DNA of 64,000 bases, from NCBI RefSeq assembly GCF_000006565.2, contig NC_031476.1, forward strand, positions 954,458-1,018,457. Direction: 5' to 3'. The stretch is from Toxoplasma gondii ME49. Lineage: Eukaryota; Apicomplexa; Conoidasida; Eucoccidiorida; Sarcocystidae. This document shows positions 1 to 12,600 of this stretch, piece after piece. Every line of letters starts with the position of its first letter. Positions within the stretch are counted from its first letter, which is position 1. The notes beneath the pieces were generated by a model. That model worked only from the letters and a program-made list of their open reading frames with translations. It searched no databases and was not told the DNA's origin. The position numbers were made by a program, and so were the translations under genes.

Positions 1-3000
1 TTCCTCACTGGACAGAAACTACAGACGAAGACGGCGACTGGGTACGTTGTCCACACACCTGCAAGGAAAACTGTGCCTGCGCGAACCTGCGTTGTTTGCA
101 ACATTGCCATGATTACATTCATCGACGTCACTTTCCCGTAACTCAGCATGACCCTCCAGACTCTAGACAACGCCTTTGTGGAGTGTGGCATGAATCTGCT
201 TTTCAACGCAACTGTATTCGCAGGATATCTGCTGGTCTGATTCAGCCGTCACCGCAGAACGTTTGTCGAAGATGCGTCCTTACCAGAAGATCAATCACTT
301 CGTTGGAACGAATGCAATTTCTAGGTAACCTTTATTCGAACTGTCGACTGGCGCCCTCTGTTGTTGTGTGAACGTCGATGCATGCATGCTCACTATGGCG
401 ACAAAGGGGCCTCCTGAAATCAAAGTAAACCAACATGCAGCAAGGCGAATGATCCGCGCACCAGAACTGAATAACTTAAATTGAATAAACCGAGACATTA
501 TTCTGGTTGGAAACATGGGGACAGGTCGAGATGGCCAGCCCTGTGGTTCTCAAGCGGGCGCCTGTTTGAGTTGGATGATTCAAGTCACAAGCTAGACAAA
601 AGACTGCATAAGATGTTTTACAAGGCGACAAGGGGGGCCTGTTCTAGACGATCCAGCGTTATTTTAGCTACTGGTGATGCACAGAATTATAGTGGTAACT
701 ACTTAGCGTTGACCAATCAATGGCCGCTTCTTTCAGCGTCTTGACGCGCTGCTGAAAACCCTTATGAAATTCTGTAAACGGAAAATGTTGTGCGCCCAAG
801 GAGAAACTCAGGTTGGTAATAGTAAAGGAAAGAAGCGGTTAATAGGCAGAGGGTTGCAGTTCACGCCAGTGCAGCTGCTCGAAAGACGTCAGCTGCGCCA
901 GGTGTTTTCGGCGCGAGAGTGAGGCTCACAGCCTGTCTGTACATCCGAAAGAATCGCCGAGACTTACGCGTCAGGTGGAAGACAGTGGCCACGTTGCTTC
1001 TGCTCAGGAAGAACTATCTCGCACGGAATCTTCTGCGGATGAAGGCCTACTATCCTCAGGAGTACAAGTTCTTTCCTCACACGTGGTCGCTTCCAGCAGG
1101 TGACGCGGCGAAAAAAATATCTTGACTCAGACGTGATCTCACTTTTTTGCAACTATCACTCGAAACAAACGGTACTTCATGCGTGTAGCATTTCGTTGCT
1201 GACTCGTTAACAACGAGCAGCGTAATTCAACACAATAGGTCCACCTATGGGAGACTCCAGATTCTGGCCAAAATAGTTGTTTTACACGTGCAAGTGTGCT
1301 GTAGACCCCCAATGCACCCCATGCATCTCATTGCCTTATCGGTAGTAGTACTCTTTTTGTGTAACTTTGGTTTTGAAACGTCAGATCTGGCTGACTTTCG
1401 ATGCCAGTTTACCGGGAGGCGACGGAAAACTTACATTATCAAGCCAGATGCAAGCAGCCAAGGTCGGGGTATTTTCTTAACTCGGAACATCGAGGATATA
1501 AACCCAACCGAACACCTGGTAGCCCAACGATATTTGCATAAACCGTTTCTCATCGACGGACTCAAGTTCGACCTCCGCATTTATGTCCTGCTGGCGGGTT
1601 GTAATCCTCTTCGCGTAAGCATGACCACCGACTTCGTTCTTAGTACACAACCACAGTTCACACACATTGATTACATCTACGTTTTATTCGACGGTGGCCT
1701 AACAAGAGACCCTTGCTTCCAATCAGGCCTCGTTTTTTATAGAAACAAACTTGTTAACGTTATTCCTGCCACACATATTGTACCTGCGTTCGTAGATTTC
1801 TGAAGTTGTTCCCCAATCTACTTAGCATGAACCGCCTGCAATAGAACAAACACTGATTCACAACGAAAACGTTAGGACACTGGGAATAGATGCAACGAGT
1901 TACGATGATAGTGTGAGTACGAGCCATGATTGCCCCAGTCATTTTCGGCGCAATGTGCCATTGTTTTAGCCTCACTCTGATGTAACCAGTCTACCAGATC
2001 GCGAAACCGGTGATGCCTCTTTTTCACCGTTCCTTACCCCAATCCACCGGCCGAAAACGGGCAGTCCGAATTACGGTCACCCATCCACGGGAAAGCGCAT
2101 TTCAGTTGATATGACGGCTGTAGCTTCATTCCTTAGTGGCCCATGACGCATGTTGCATTACTGTTGTTTGATGGTACCTCTGTGGGACTTTCCTTCTAAA
2201 AGCGGGCACGTTATGTGGTGGACCGGGTGTTCGGAGGTGTATGAGTGTCTCCAACGGTCTGAAAGCCTCCTGTCTGTTTGGAATCATTATGAATAATAGA
2301 AGAATCTTCAGCACTTTATCTTCGTTTTTTGCCTGCGGTGTGCTTCTCCCCAGCTCTTTGTTCACCAGGATGGGTTAGTGCGGTTCGCTACGAGCCCATA
2401 TTCGAAGCCAACTGGGAAAAATCTGCGTGATAAGACAATGCATCTGACCAATTATGCAATCAATAAATCATCTTCAAATTTTACGCCAAACAAAGACCCG
2501 GCTAATCCATCGAAGGGTCACAAGAGGAGTCTCTTCCACGTGTTGGATCACCTGAAGAGCGAGGTAAAAACACAAGTGGACAGCCAACAGGTGGTAAAAG
2601 CCTGAAGCTGGCAGAGCAGCAGGGACTGCTCACGAACGGCTGCCTGAAAAACACAATGTTTGAGATTCAGACTGGAAGGTGGGTATTTGACTGCGGATGA
2701 CCACTAGTACGTGGAAACATTTTGGGCCTCGAATCACCTCGAATCCAAAAAGCTGAGTCGGGGATGAGCAGTACACAGTGAGGCAAGGATCTCGTGTGCG
2801 TGCAACTTCGTATGATCGTTATGCAACAACCGATTTTGAGCACGTCAGAGGCGCTGGCTGATCAGTTAACATGACGAAATTGAAGGACAGTACTCCTGGT
2901 GACGTCTGATCTGCTCCTGTCGATTGTAGGGAGGCTCGCTAACAGGAAGTTGTGCTTGTTCAATGCCTTCTACAAATGAAGCGATGTTGCAAGCCTACGC

Positions 3001-5664
3001 GGCGTAGACGTAAACGGAAACGGACAGTCGAGACGAGGAAAGGCTGGCACCTGTGGAGCACCGCATCAAACCGTCACCATTTGTACAGTTACACCCCGCT
3101 GTGTGAATGTGGCACTCCTGCGGATCCTTCCCCTGTCTGATTGCCCATGCTCAACATGTTATTTTGTCAATCTAGGGACATGATGTAGATGCACTCCTTA
3201 AGGAGATCGATGAATGCCTCTGCAAGACCATCATCGCGATACAACCTTCCCTTGCACACATTTACGGTTCCTGCAAGGGAGAAGACCTCAGCAATTCGAT
3301 GTGTTTCGAGATTCTTGGAATTGACATCATGATCGACCACAAGCTTACACCCTGGCTAATCGAGGTAGGCCTCTGATGTCTGACACAGGCAAGGGGAGGC
3401 ATTTTCGATCACTGGCAACGTGTGCATATACATCCAACATCGTTTGTGAGTCTGAACGAAAAAAAGTTGATGTGTACCCAATTCAATTTCTTGATGCCGT
3501 ATGGAGTGTCACCGCGAGCGGATTGACGCCTTGGGGCTCTACGAAGGCGGCGCTAATATGCTATTCGCTTTTCTGTGAGAATTCTCCATGCGCGAACCAG
3601 GTCAACCATTCTCCCTCTTTCACTACTGACAGTGAACTTGACACAATCGTTAAGTTCAAGGTCATCCGCGATGCGCTTGTTTTGCTTGGATTATCCTCGG
3701 AGAACCGACGCAAGTATGGTGGCACCGGCAAAGCAACGCATCTGACGAAATTGGGCGCAGCATTTACTTCTCATTCACCATTGAACAGCCACAGTGTTGC
3801 GAGGTTTCATGGGATGATAAGTCAATGATTATAGTGAATTTCGCTTACCATTAGTTGTTGTGGATTATTACCCATTTCCATCCGTCATTGTTCACCTGAC
3901 TAAAGTTTCCGCGGTTTAGCCGCCGGCCGTGAAGAAAGCAACATCCAGGAGTTACTGTTTTTTAATTTATTTCCCATATAGTGTGTGTTTCATTGCTGCC
4001 TCAAGTCGTGCCGCGTCGATACTCGACGTTCGAGCTGAAAGATTAGGAAACCGGATATGCAATAGACTGTACAGGATTAAAAGTCCCTGTTTTCAGCGTC
4101 GCCATGCTGCTGCTTTCTCACATACTGGACGCCTATAGAGGTTCACGGCACCATGACTAGAGTTCACCGGATAGTGATGAGGGTGTGTGTGACTTCGACT
4201 GCTTGGTTATCTCTAGAGTTTGGCGTCAAGTTGTAAATGGATATGAACTTACAATGAAGAAGGCAAAAAGGTGACAGTTTGTATATTCCGTCGTATTTAC
4301 TTGCTTTTCGCTTCACTTTGTGTAACGAGCAGAGACATGACTGACGTCTGAAGGCGACACAACCGCAGATAGGGAAGTTAGAAAAACGTGTTTCTTTGCG
4401 CCTGTCCGTCTATAGTTACCATGCGCAGCAGCGGCTCCAAGCAGAGCAACGGCGAATGTCTTTTCCGAAGCAGACTCGAGAGGAGCGATTACAAAGCCGC
4501 CGACAGATGATGAACGAGCTGGCGAAAAGTAGAACGGCATGGGAAAATGCCCACATGGGTGGCTGGAGACGGATCTACCCAACTGAGGAACGGACTACAA
4601 AGTACGGCCATCTGTTTGAGGCGGCTGACGAAATATGGCAGTCTATGACGGGAATGTGCAAAACGAAGCCAATTTTGATGCAGCTACAGGGGGCAAGGCG
4701 TTTCAGAATCCTAGATGGAATCGATACAGACACGACACACCCAGGGGAAAACCTGAACCGAATGTGCTCTTCATCATCTGCTTCCGCTGCGTCGACCGCA
4801 ACGTCTCGTTCACAATGCAGCCGGCAGAAGGCAGCCGTTCGAGCACCTCAATCGAAGTCTACCATTCGCCACAATACCTCCTCGTGCAATCAAATAGTCT
4901 CGGGATTCCGTGTGTCCAAAAGGCCCACAAACGAGTCTCCTAGACAGGCCATGGGCGGTAACCCTGTCTCCAGGCGATCCTCCAGTTTGTCAAATTCTTT
5001 ACAAAGAGCTTCCGCCGCAGCATCTGTCAACAGTACACCGCTGACAGGCCAATGCAGAACAGATAGTTCTGAACACAGTCAGAAACCCGGAATGCACCAA
5101 AGCACTGTTGGTTTTAGCGCCACGTTGAGCAGCACGCAACGGCCGGTGCCTGACGAAAGCGAGTCAGTGCGAGGGACTAACGGGATTGGAGATGCTGGCA
5201 TCTCCTTTCCACATGAAAGTTTACCGCAGCTAGAGGAGACTACACAACACCAGGATATCGAACGTCTGGTGAACGGGGAATTGCCTTTCCGAAAATGTTC
5301 TGCCAGTGCGCAGTCTTCCACAGGGGAGGAAGGCACGGCAAAATGCGTCGGCGAAGGAAAGGCTCGGACCATCCGTGCCACCGTTGCGCAAGCACCAAGC
5401 CTTTTAACGGCAAACAGGAAACGAGTCAAGAAGACAACGTGCTCCGGTAACTCGTCTTCAAACGTGTCGAGCTCCTTCCACTTTCCATGGAGTTCTGCGG
5501 TGGGTTGTCAGGAATCGATGTTGAGTTACTCGGGCCAGGCTAATAAGCAGAGATCAGGCCTCAAGGTCGTACGCATTGGGGATCTGAACCTTACATCCGA
5601 AGGCCTCCGCAGGCAACAACACACCCCAAAAGGACAAAGCCAGCATGTGAGTGGAACAATGTGA
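1..5664 (+). CDS. Tubulin-tyrosine-ligase-like protein (TTLL6/13-type polyglutamylase), 5' truncated by window edge
   Basis: ATP-dependent enzyme that adds glutamate side chains to tubulin on stable microtubules (axoneme, subpellicular array). Exons I can splice: 1-41, 224-324, 1008-1099, 1385-1614, 2354-2563, 3176-3364, 3601-3713, 4416-5664. All boundaries are GT..AG and the phases close, giving at least 740 C-terminal residues. TTLL motifs appear in family order: DICWSDSAV and YQKINHF; RKNYLARNLLRM and FFPHTWSLPA; the nucleotide-binding segment YIIKPDASSQGRGIFLTR; HKPFLIDGLKFDLRIYVLL; DGLVRFATSPYSKPTGKNL; MHLTNYAINK; and FEILGIDIMIDHKLTPWLIE joined across an intron to VNHSPSFTTDS, which carries the metal-binding Glu and Asn. 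After GGWRRIYP the last exon adds about 350 Ser-rich residues with no domain I recognise. The KINHF and LPA contexts favour the TTLL6/13/7/11 branch, but the exact substrate is inferred. The N-terminus lies outside the window. Confidence 0.93.
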
Positions 5665-8600
5665 CCTCCCCCTTGAGTCTGAAAGCAACCGTACGCCTGG
5701 CACATGCTTAACTTGAGGATTAGAGTGACTGCAGGTCTTACTGTGACAGTCACACCTTATCATTGACGCCGGCTCGTGAAAAGGAATACGAGCCACATTT
5801 CTTCCGCCTCGCATAGCAATAGCATTCTTTCATGGACTTTGCACTTGGTGCGTGTTGCTTTGTGGCGAACACCGGTGAATCTGCGACCTTATTTCTGGCT
5901 ATGGGAAAACACTGCGGGAAAGCTGAGCCGAAAACTGAAGGCCTGCTGCACCTGCCTTGTGAGGGAAAGCCGTCATTCTTTTGTTCCGAACTGAAGCTTG
6001 CTGAAACAGTTAATTTGCGGCTACGTTTTCCTGTGTCTCCATCAAGGAGAGTTACGAGTCAAGGACTACCGCTGACAAGGTAGTCCGATACAGTCTATAT
6101 CGCTTAACAGGGAGGCAGTATTCTGCTAAGGGGACAAGTGGCACAACCGCCATAAGCGATACATTGTGAGAAATACTAGAAGCGACATCCTTGTCAAGGC
6201 TTCGGACGTGTAGCCCCTCATACGGAAAACAACACGTGGTGGCACTGCATCCACTGTCTAGCTACTATGCTCAGGTGACACCGTGACGTTACTATAAAGA
6301 CTTTGGATAATAACAGAGTTACATCTCAAATTTAGAGGTCTCCCGCCTCTGTATTCTCTACATACACAGAAGACGTATGCTATACAAGTGTTTTTTCACG
6401 CTTCGCTTCTTTGTGCCTGCTCGGCAACGACACAAGACATCAGGTTCTCGGTAGGCGCTGGTTTCGTCCCACTGAAGCCCAGTGGGTTCAGTCCAGTATG
6501 TGTTACGATACCCGTCAGCGCAGTGGAACCTTTCACTGACGATGTAGTCAAGTTGTTGATAGTGTTTCTGTTTTTGGACGCGATTCCCGATCTTGAGCGT
6601 GCCTGCCGCGCACCCCGGCAGCCTGATGTTCCCTGCCCACTGGAAATATGGCTGCGAAGAAGAAACACACCACAGAGATGCCTCGAGAGAGGCAAAGGAG
6701 TTATAGGCTCAACGGTACAAGACGGACACACTCGAACTCCAAATAGGCGCAATTGCAGGGACGCTTCGACATATTACTCTGTGTCTTGCTTTAGAGAGGA
6801 GCATGCCTGAATTGACATGTGCCTGCAGTTTCAAAAAGCGGCTCTTCTTCGCAGCATCGTTACTGCAGTCACCTGACAATATCGACGGGATCGCCGCGAA
6901 TGGAATAAATAAAGAAGCCCTTTCATGCGACTTTGTCTCTCTCCGCCAGTTGAGAGTCGGAAACTAAATGCCACATTTTGTCCAGAAGGGGCGGCGATAT
7001 AGTCTTTCAGCAGGCTGTCATTTTCCCAAATGTCAAATGTTTCTATGGGATAGTACCATCGAAGACACCGGCTCTCTTCTGAAGTCGATTCAATGTCTCA
7101 AGAACATAACATGGAACACGTATTATCTACATCATCTGGCTGATCTACTTCGCAGCATACGATTCTTCTTTAGATTCCAGCTCACTGACGTTAAAACCCG
7201 TTATGCACATCTCTACCGTGGAAAGAAATTCTTTGCGATTCCAGCCACGGAGCGATGAATTTTCTCTGGTGCAAGGTGTCCCGCAGACTGCCTCGCCATG
7301 GTAGAGCAGATGTGTGCGTAAGCGTCGCACAGTTGTTCGAACGCTTGCATTTCATATGAAGGTCTTTGCTGCCTTCGAATCCCACCCGTCCCACGAAGTT
7401 TTCAGTTAGTCGATGACCACGAGCAAGCTGACGAAGTGACCGTATGGGCGGCGGCAGGAGGGCGGTTTCGTTGAAAAATTGGACGCTTAGGCCAGAATTG
7501 TTGGAGGCAACTGTTTACTCGAGTCTCCTCGGTTCACGAGGCGTCCTCGTGCCGACTCGCGTTGTCTGCTTACACTGTTTCCGAGGAGAAGGAGAGGCAG
7601 TTACCCGTCGTTTCTCTCACAGAGCTCTGTGACGCCTCACTGCACCCTTTCGCTGTACCATCCTGTGTCAATTGTTCGGGATGACGGAGACACGTACGAA
7701 GGATACATAGTTCCCAACGTCCTGAAATGCGTGCGCAACATGATGATAAACTATTGGGTTGCAGCTACGTACCTTCTCACATGCGTGTCATCCCAGGTGA
7801 AAACTCGATGAACTTAACACAGTTGCCTACGCCTTCTCTAGTTACATTGGTATCCTGCGGCTCGTCGAAAAGTGATACAGTCCGCAGGGGCTTGATCCAG
7901 CAAACACTGCTCAAAAAGACATTTCAGTATCCGACATATCTGCCCGAAGTACCATCGACATTCATACCACCCTTGCGCCGTGTTCGAAAACAGTGATAGT
8001 TGACCTCAGGTGCTACCATCGATTCGGCTGGGAAGCGGAGACCGGGCTGACAGATTCTGTTCGCCATCCCTACACAAATTGGCACTAAGTGAATGCAGGC
8101 GAATTTACAGAAGGGATGCGCCTCAAATGGGGGAACCGATGTTTTGTAGACTGCCCCAGTTTCACCTTCGACACAAGGCCACGTCTATTGTGTTTCAAAG
8201 AAAGTCCGTTGATCAGCTTTCGAAAGATTCCTCAAGCGCCTGAAAAACACGCCGTTCGTGTGTAATCCGGTTGCAGTGGAGTCCACTCCAACGGACTCCG
8301 GAGACTGCTTCCATCTAATGGTGTACACGCGTGAAAACGTGATTTCAATCCAGAAGCAAATGCCATCATCTACTCTTGATTCAACTCTCATACGTTCTAT
8401 GTTTTCTATGCGCAACAGACAACTGCAGCAGAGTGCCTGGAGAACTCGTTCAACTATACCCGGTGGATGAATATAAACTTGAGTAAAAAATGCCATACGG
8501 AGGCACAATGGATATCTTCATTTCACGCTTGCGCTTTGCAGTGAGCCTTACGCTCTGTCTTGGCTTGTTTTTTCACTAGTATAAATTGCTAAGGCTCGTG

Positions 8601-9604
8601 CCCACAACATAAAATCTGTCTCTCGCCGAAAAAAAAGTGCTTGTCTGGGCGGTGGTGTGACAGAGCAATGATTCATTCGATACACAACGGTGCGAGCTAG
8701 GTGAGAAGAAGGAATACCTTGAACACATCAGACCATCAAACCTGGGAAGAGTCACAGGCCATCGCAGCTCCAGACAACTCAGTGTCACACCTATTTAGCC
8801 CACTTCACATTTGCCGAAATCATAGCAGGTGACACATTTTGTAATTTCATCCACAGCGACTCATGTGTAAGGTAACGAAACGTAGTCTTTTACGCCACAG
8901 ACCTGTGTTTGTCGATGAATAAACCTTTCGAAAAATTTTCGGCGTGACGTAACATGCTCATTGCTAGAGAATGCAACCGGCAGCGCTGACACGGTATTTT
9001 GAATATGACTGCTGTACGGGACTAGTACCGAGTTTTTGAATTCTGGAGCAAGACAGCATATGCGAGAACATGTAATTTCTGCAAAACGCTGCTTGCCATT
9101 AGGTTTGTGAAAGAAACGCGCGCAAATCAATAGCCTCGTTCGGCGGAAGAAAAGTTGTTAAGTCATCTCTACTACTTGTGTGCCTCAAAGAAGTGCCCTT
9201 GTCAGAATATGATGTAAACTAAACGTGCTTTGGTAAGCATGTCAACTGACGGTCGCCTTTAGGTGACCCCGCTGCGTGGATTGACAGGACTCCAGTGTAG
9301 CACCTGTGGATCTAGAGTGTCTTCTGCTCAATATTTTACGAACGTTGCCGTGTTGCCATTTTTGCTCTTCGGATATTTGATTCGGTGCGTCTGACGTCTG
9401 ATTTGCCAGAAAGCAAGCAGGACTAAAAAAATTAATTTCTGTTAAGTGTCGCGTTTGCCCAAAGCACAGTACCGCAACGCTGCCAGTCTCATCAGTCGGA
9501 CGCGCGCAGTACCACTTTCGTTTTTTGAAGAAAAGAGAACAACAGAACCAAGTCACTGCTAAAACAGGACAGGGAAGAACAGATTTCCCGTGGCCATAGC
9601 CCTT
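5665..9604. other. Intergenic region between convergent TTLL and lipin genes
   Basis: The two flanking genes end here tail to tail, so this 3.9 kb should hold both 3' UTRs. I found no ATG-initiated or spliced reading frame with family resemblance. The longest open stretches (around 6388-6810 on + and 8185-8508 on -) lack a credible start, splice sites or coding-like composition. No repeats stand out. Confidence 0.55.
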
Positions 9605-12600
9605 TCACAAATTACTGCATTTGCGTTCACTATCGACCCCGTCGTCGCTTCGCCCTTCGCCTACACTTCTGAAGCTCTCCTGCATCCGTAGCTCTCGTTT
9701 GCTCTTTGACGACGATCGACTCGGTGTCACGGGCGTTCCTGACAAAACCTGCCCCCCCCCTTTCACAACGTGCCCTTCGTCCCTGTCACAGATTGCCGCT
9801 TTATTACTGACATCTCTGTCTGATCTGCTTACGGAACTTCTTGCGCCTTCTTCAGGTCTACTTCCTCCGTGTGGATCTCCCACAACACAAGATCCTGCTT
9901 CGTTGTCATTAAGAGCAACCACTTCCTCGTGAGGCAGACGATCAATAGGAGTGCTACCGCATTTAAAGCTGGACATGAATAGACCGGAGAGATGTTCAGC
10001 ATCTCTGTTTTTATTTTCGTGGGCACCTTCTGAATCTCCGCCTTCCCATACACCTTCACTCGAGACAATCTGCATCTCAGGCTCAGTGTCAGCACGTCTA
10101 GCAAGACTTGTTTCTGATCCCGAGCTTTCCAAGCGTAAGCATGGGGTCTTCTCATCGTAGGTGAAAGAGATAGAAGATGCAGCAGCGTCGTACGAGGAGG
10201 CGGATCGAATCACAGGAAGAGAGCACACAAAAGAAGCCGATTGAGGGCCGACCGCGTCACCTGTTTCAACCGGCCGGGCCACTGGGGTAGACGCTGTCCC
10301 GGAAGGCGACCAGGGGAGAAAGAAGGAGGAAGCAGATCGGCGCACCCGCTGTGACGAAGAGCAAGGCGTATTGGCACGACTTTCACAGTCACGTCTCCAG
10401 AGACGGGAAAATAAGTCACGCCGTTCTGATGCATTCACGGAGTCATGACTTTCTCGGTTCACAGACGCATCGCTTTTATTTGCAAGTTCCACTTCACGCG
10501 GAGCGTCTGACGTATTTGCAGACGCGTCTGTGACGACTTTTGACTCTCCATTCTTCTCGACCTGGCGTTTGATACCATTGCTTGCGTGCAAAAAAATATT
10601 GCCGGAAGTGACAGCGTCCGCGGCGAAGGCGGCGGCGGTAAGAAGGGCCTCAGCTCGCTCATTTTCGTCTGGCGTACCTGGTGCTCGGTAGTCTGCAGAG
10701 ACCACTTTGTCGCCTGTGGCAGATGGGCAAAGCTCTTCAGGCTCTCGACTCTGAGCCGAGAAATCCCGGGCGTCTCCATCACTATCTAGCGATACATATG
10801 TCCACACCCGCTGAGAGGCGTGTCCAGATTCAGGCGCTGCTTCTCTATCTTCTTCAGACCTAGGGACTGAGAAACTCAGTAGTGAACCATCGCACTCGAC
10901 GTCACCCTCTCCGGCACTCAAAGAACCTTTCGCTGTCTTCCATCCCTCCGGTCTTCTCTGAACCTTGCTTTCTTTGTCGTCTGCCTCTGACTCATGTTCT
11001 TCGCCTTCACCTTCAATTTGGGGCACGCTGTTGGCAGACATTCGGCCTCGCTCCGTCACCTGACTCTCTCCTACCCCTGCTGTTTGTTGGGATCGCTCTT
11101 GAGGGGTCTGAGCGGTGTGGTAAGTTTCTTCGACCGAAGTTCGGCCTGTGCGCTGAGACTGCCACCGACTCCCGCATGCTTCACACAACTGTTCCTGCCC
11201 TCCTTCGTCTTCGTCAACCTTTGTCCACATTGTCTCTGACTGACATCGCCGCTCGCTGTCTGCCAGACCACCTTGCGAGCTTCCACGCCCAGTAAGAGAA
11301 ATCTGCCGTCGACAGCCGCGACTTTCGAATTGCCGCCCACACAAGTCACACATCCCAGTCACTGTGCGGAGGCCCGAGAGACGGGACAGACTGTCGGAAT
11401 CCGCTTCTCTTGAAAAATTCTTCGGCGTCCTTTCCGAGACAGGTGTCGAAAGATCTGGCTCCCGTATCTGTAGCGCTTCTCCCCCCTCGGAAGGTATCGA
11501 GGCTCCTACCCTGTCTTTCTCCTGCGCTCCATCATTTCCACTTTCTATTAAGTACGTGCGTGCAGCATCCACGAGCTGGGCACCCCCCTGTTGTCCCGCC
11601 TTCTCCGCTCGCGGAACCAGCAAGGGCGGCGTCTCGTAGCCTGCGGAGTCTTCTTCAGACGCAACTACGTGTTCGTCTTCGCGCTTCACAACTGCAGCAG
11701 CGAGGGCGGCGGCGATGGATACCTGCTTCGCTGTCTCGATTGCTTCATTTGCACCCCTCGTCGTCGCAGCTTCATCCACTTCTCCATCTTCCCCCATGCC
11801 TCCGCGCTCGTCTGTCACCGACTGTCGCCCGGAAGCCGCCGCGTCGAGGGCCACGACCGCTGCTGAGGCTGCATAGGCCGCCGCGACCGAGGCCGCTTCA
11901 GCAGAAGACGCCGCGGAAGGAGAAACCGAAAGCTCCGCCAGGGGCGTGGGGTGATGCAAGTCCTTGAAGATCGTTGTCGGTTCACTGGAAGGTGGAACGG
12001 CTTCGCCAGCGACGCTCTCGTCTTCGTCTTCCTCCGACGGGAAGTCCACAATGCCCAGGGACCAGAAATTGAACGAGTTGAACTGCACGCATAGGCGAGA
12101 CAGAAGCAGGCGAAATAAAACACGCACGAGAGCGACTTGGACGCAAAATGGGCGACACCCACCAAAGAGCAGGAGAAACGAAACGAAGGCCAAGTTACAC
12201 GATACGAGAAACCATCATTCGTCTCAAGTTCCTCCATGGACCCAAGAAAACCGGATCACGCGTGTTTGAGAGCGCCTTTCGTAGCCAAATCTCTCGTTCC
12301 CTCTCTACTGTCTGGAGAGTTTTAGGCAGAGGAGATCAAGTCCATTTGAAGTTGTTTCTTTGCCTTACGAGGAATTTCCCCAGTCCAGACGCCTCTCGAT
12401 CCATGAGCCTTTCTATATCTACCGGCTTCCCTCCACCAAGTTTCTCTAGAGGACATAACTGCCACATCACAAGGTAAAATGCGCACACAGAACAGGCTGA
12501 TTCTCCTGTGTATAACGAGAAGTAAGAAGCGGAGGAAAATGCAGCTGAGCATGCAATTTACATAAAGACGTACACCCCTCTTGTGGGCACTGAAGACCGT

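Noticed and set aside
6388..6810. 140-codon open frame on + in the TTLL/lipin gap
   Set aside because: It starts at GTG, not ATG, has no splice or family support, and an overlapping open frame of similar length lies on the other strand.
10882..11967. Several 100-185 codon open frames on + across the last lipin exon
   Set aside because: They are antisense shadows of a GC-rich coding exon on the minus strand.
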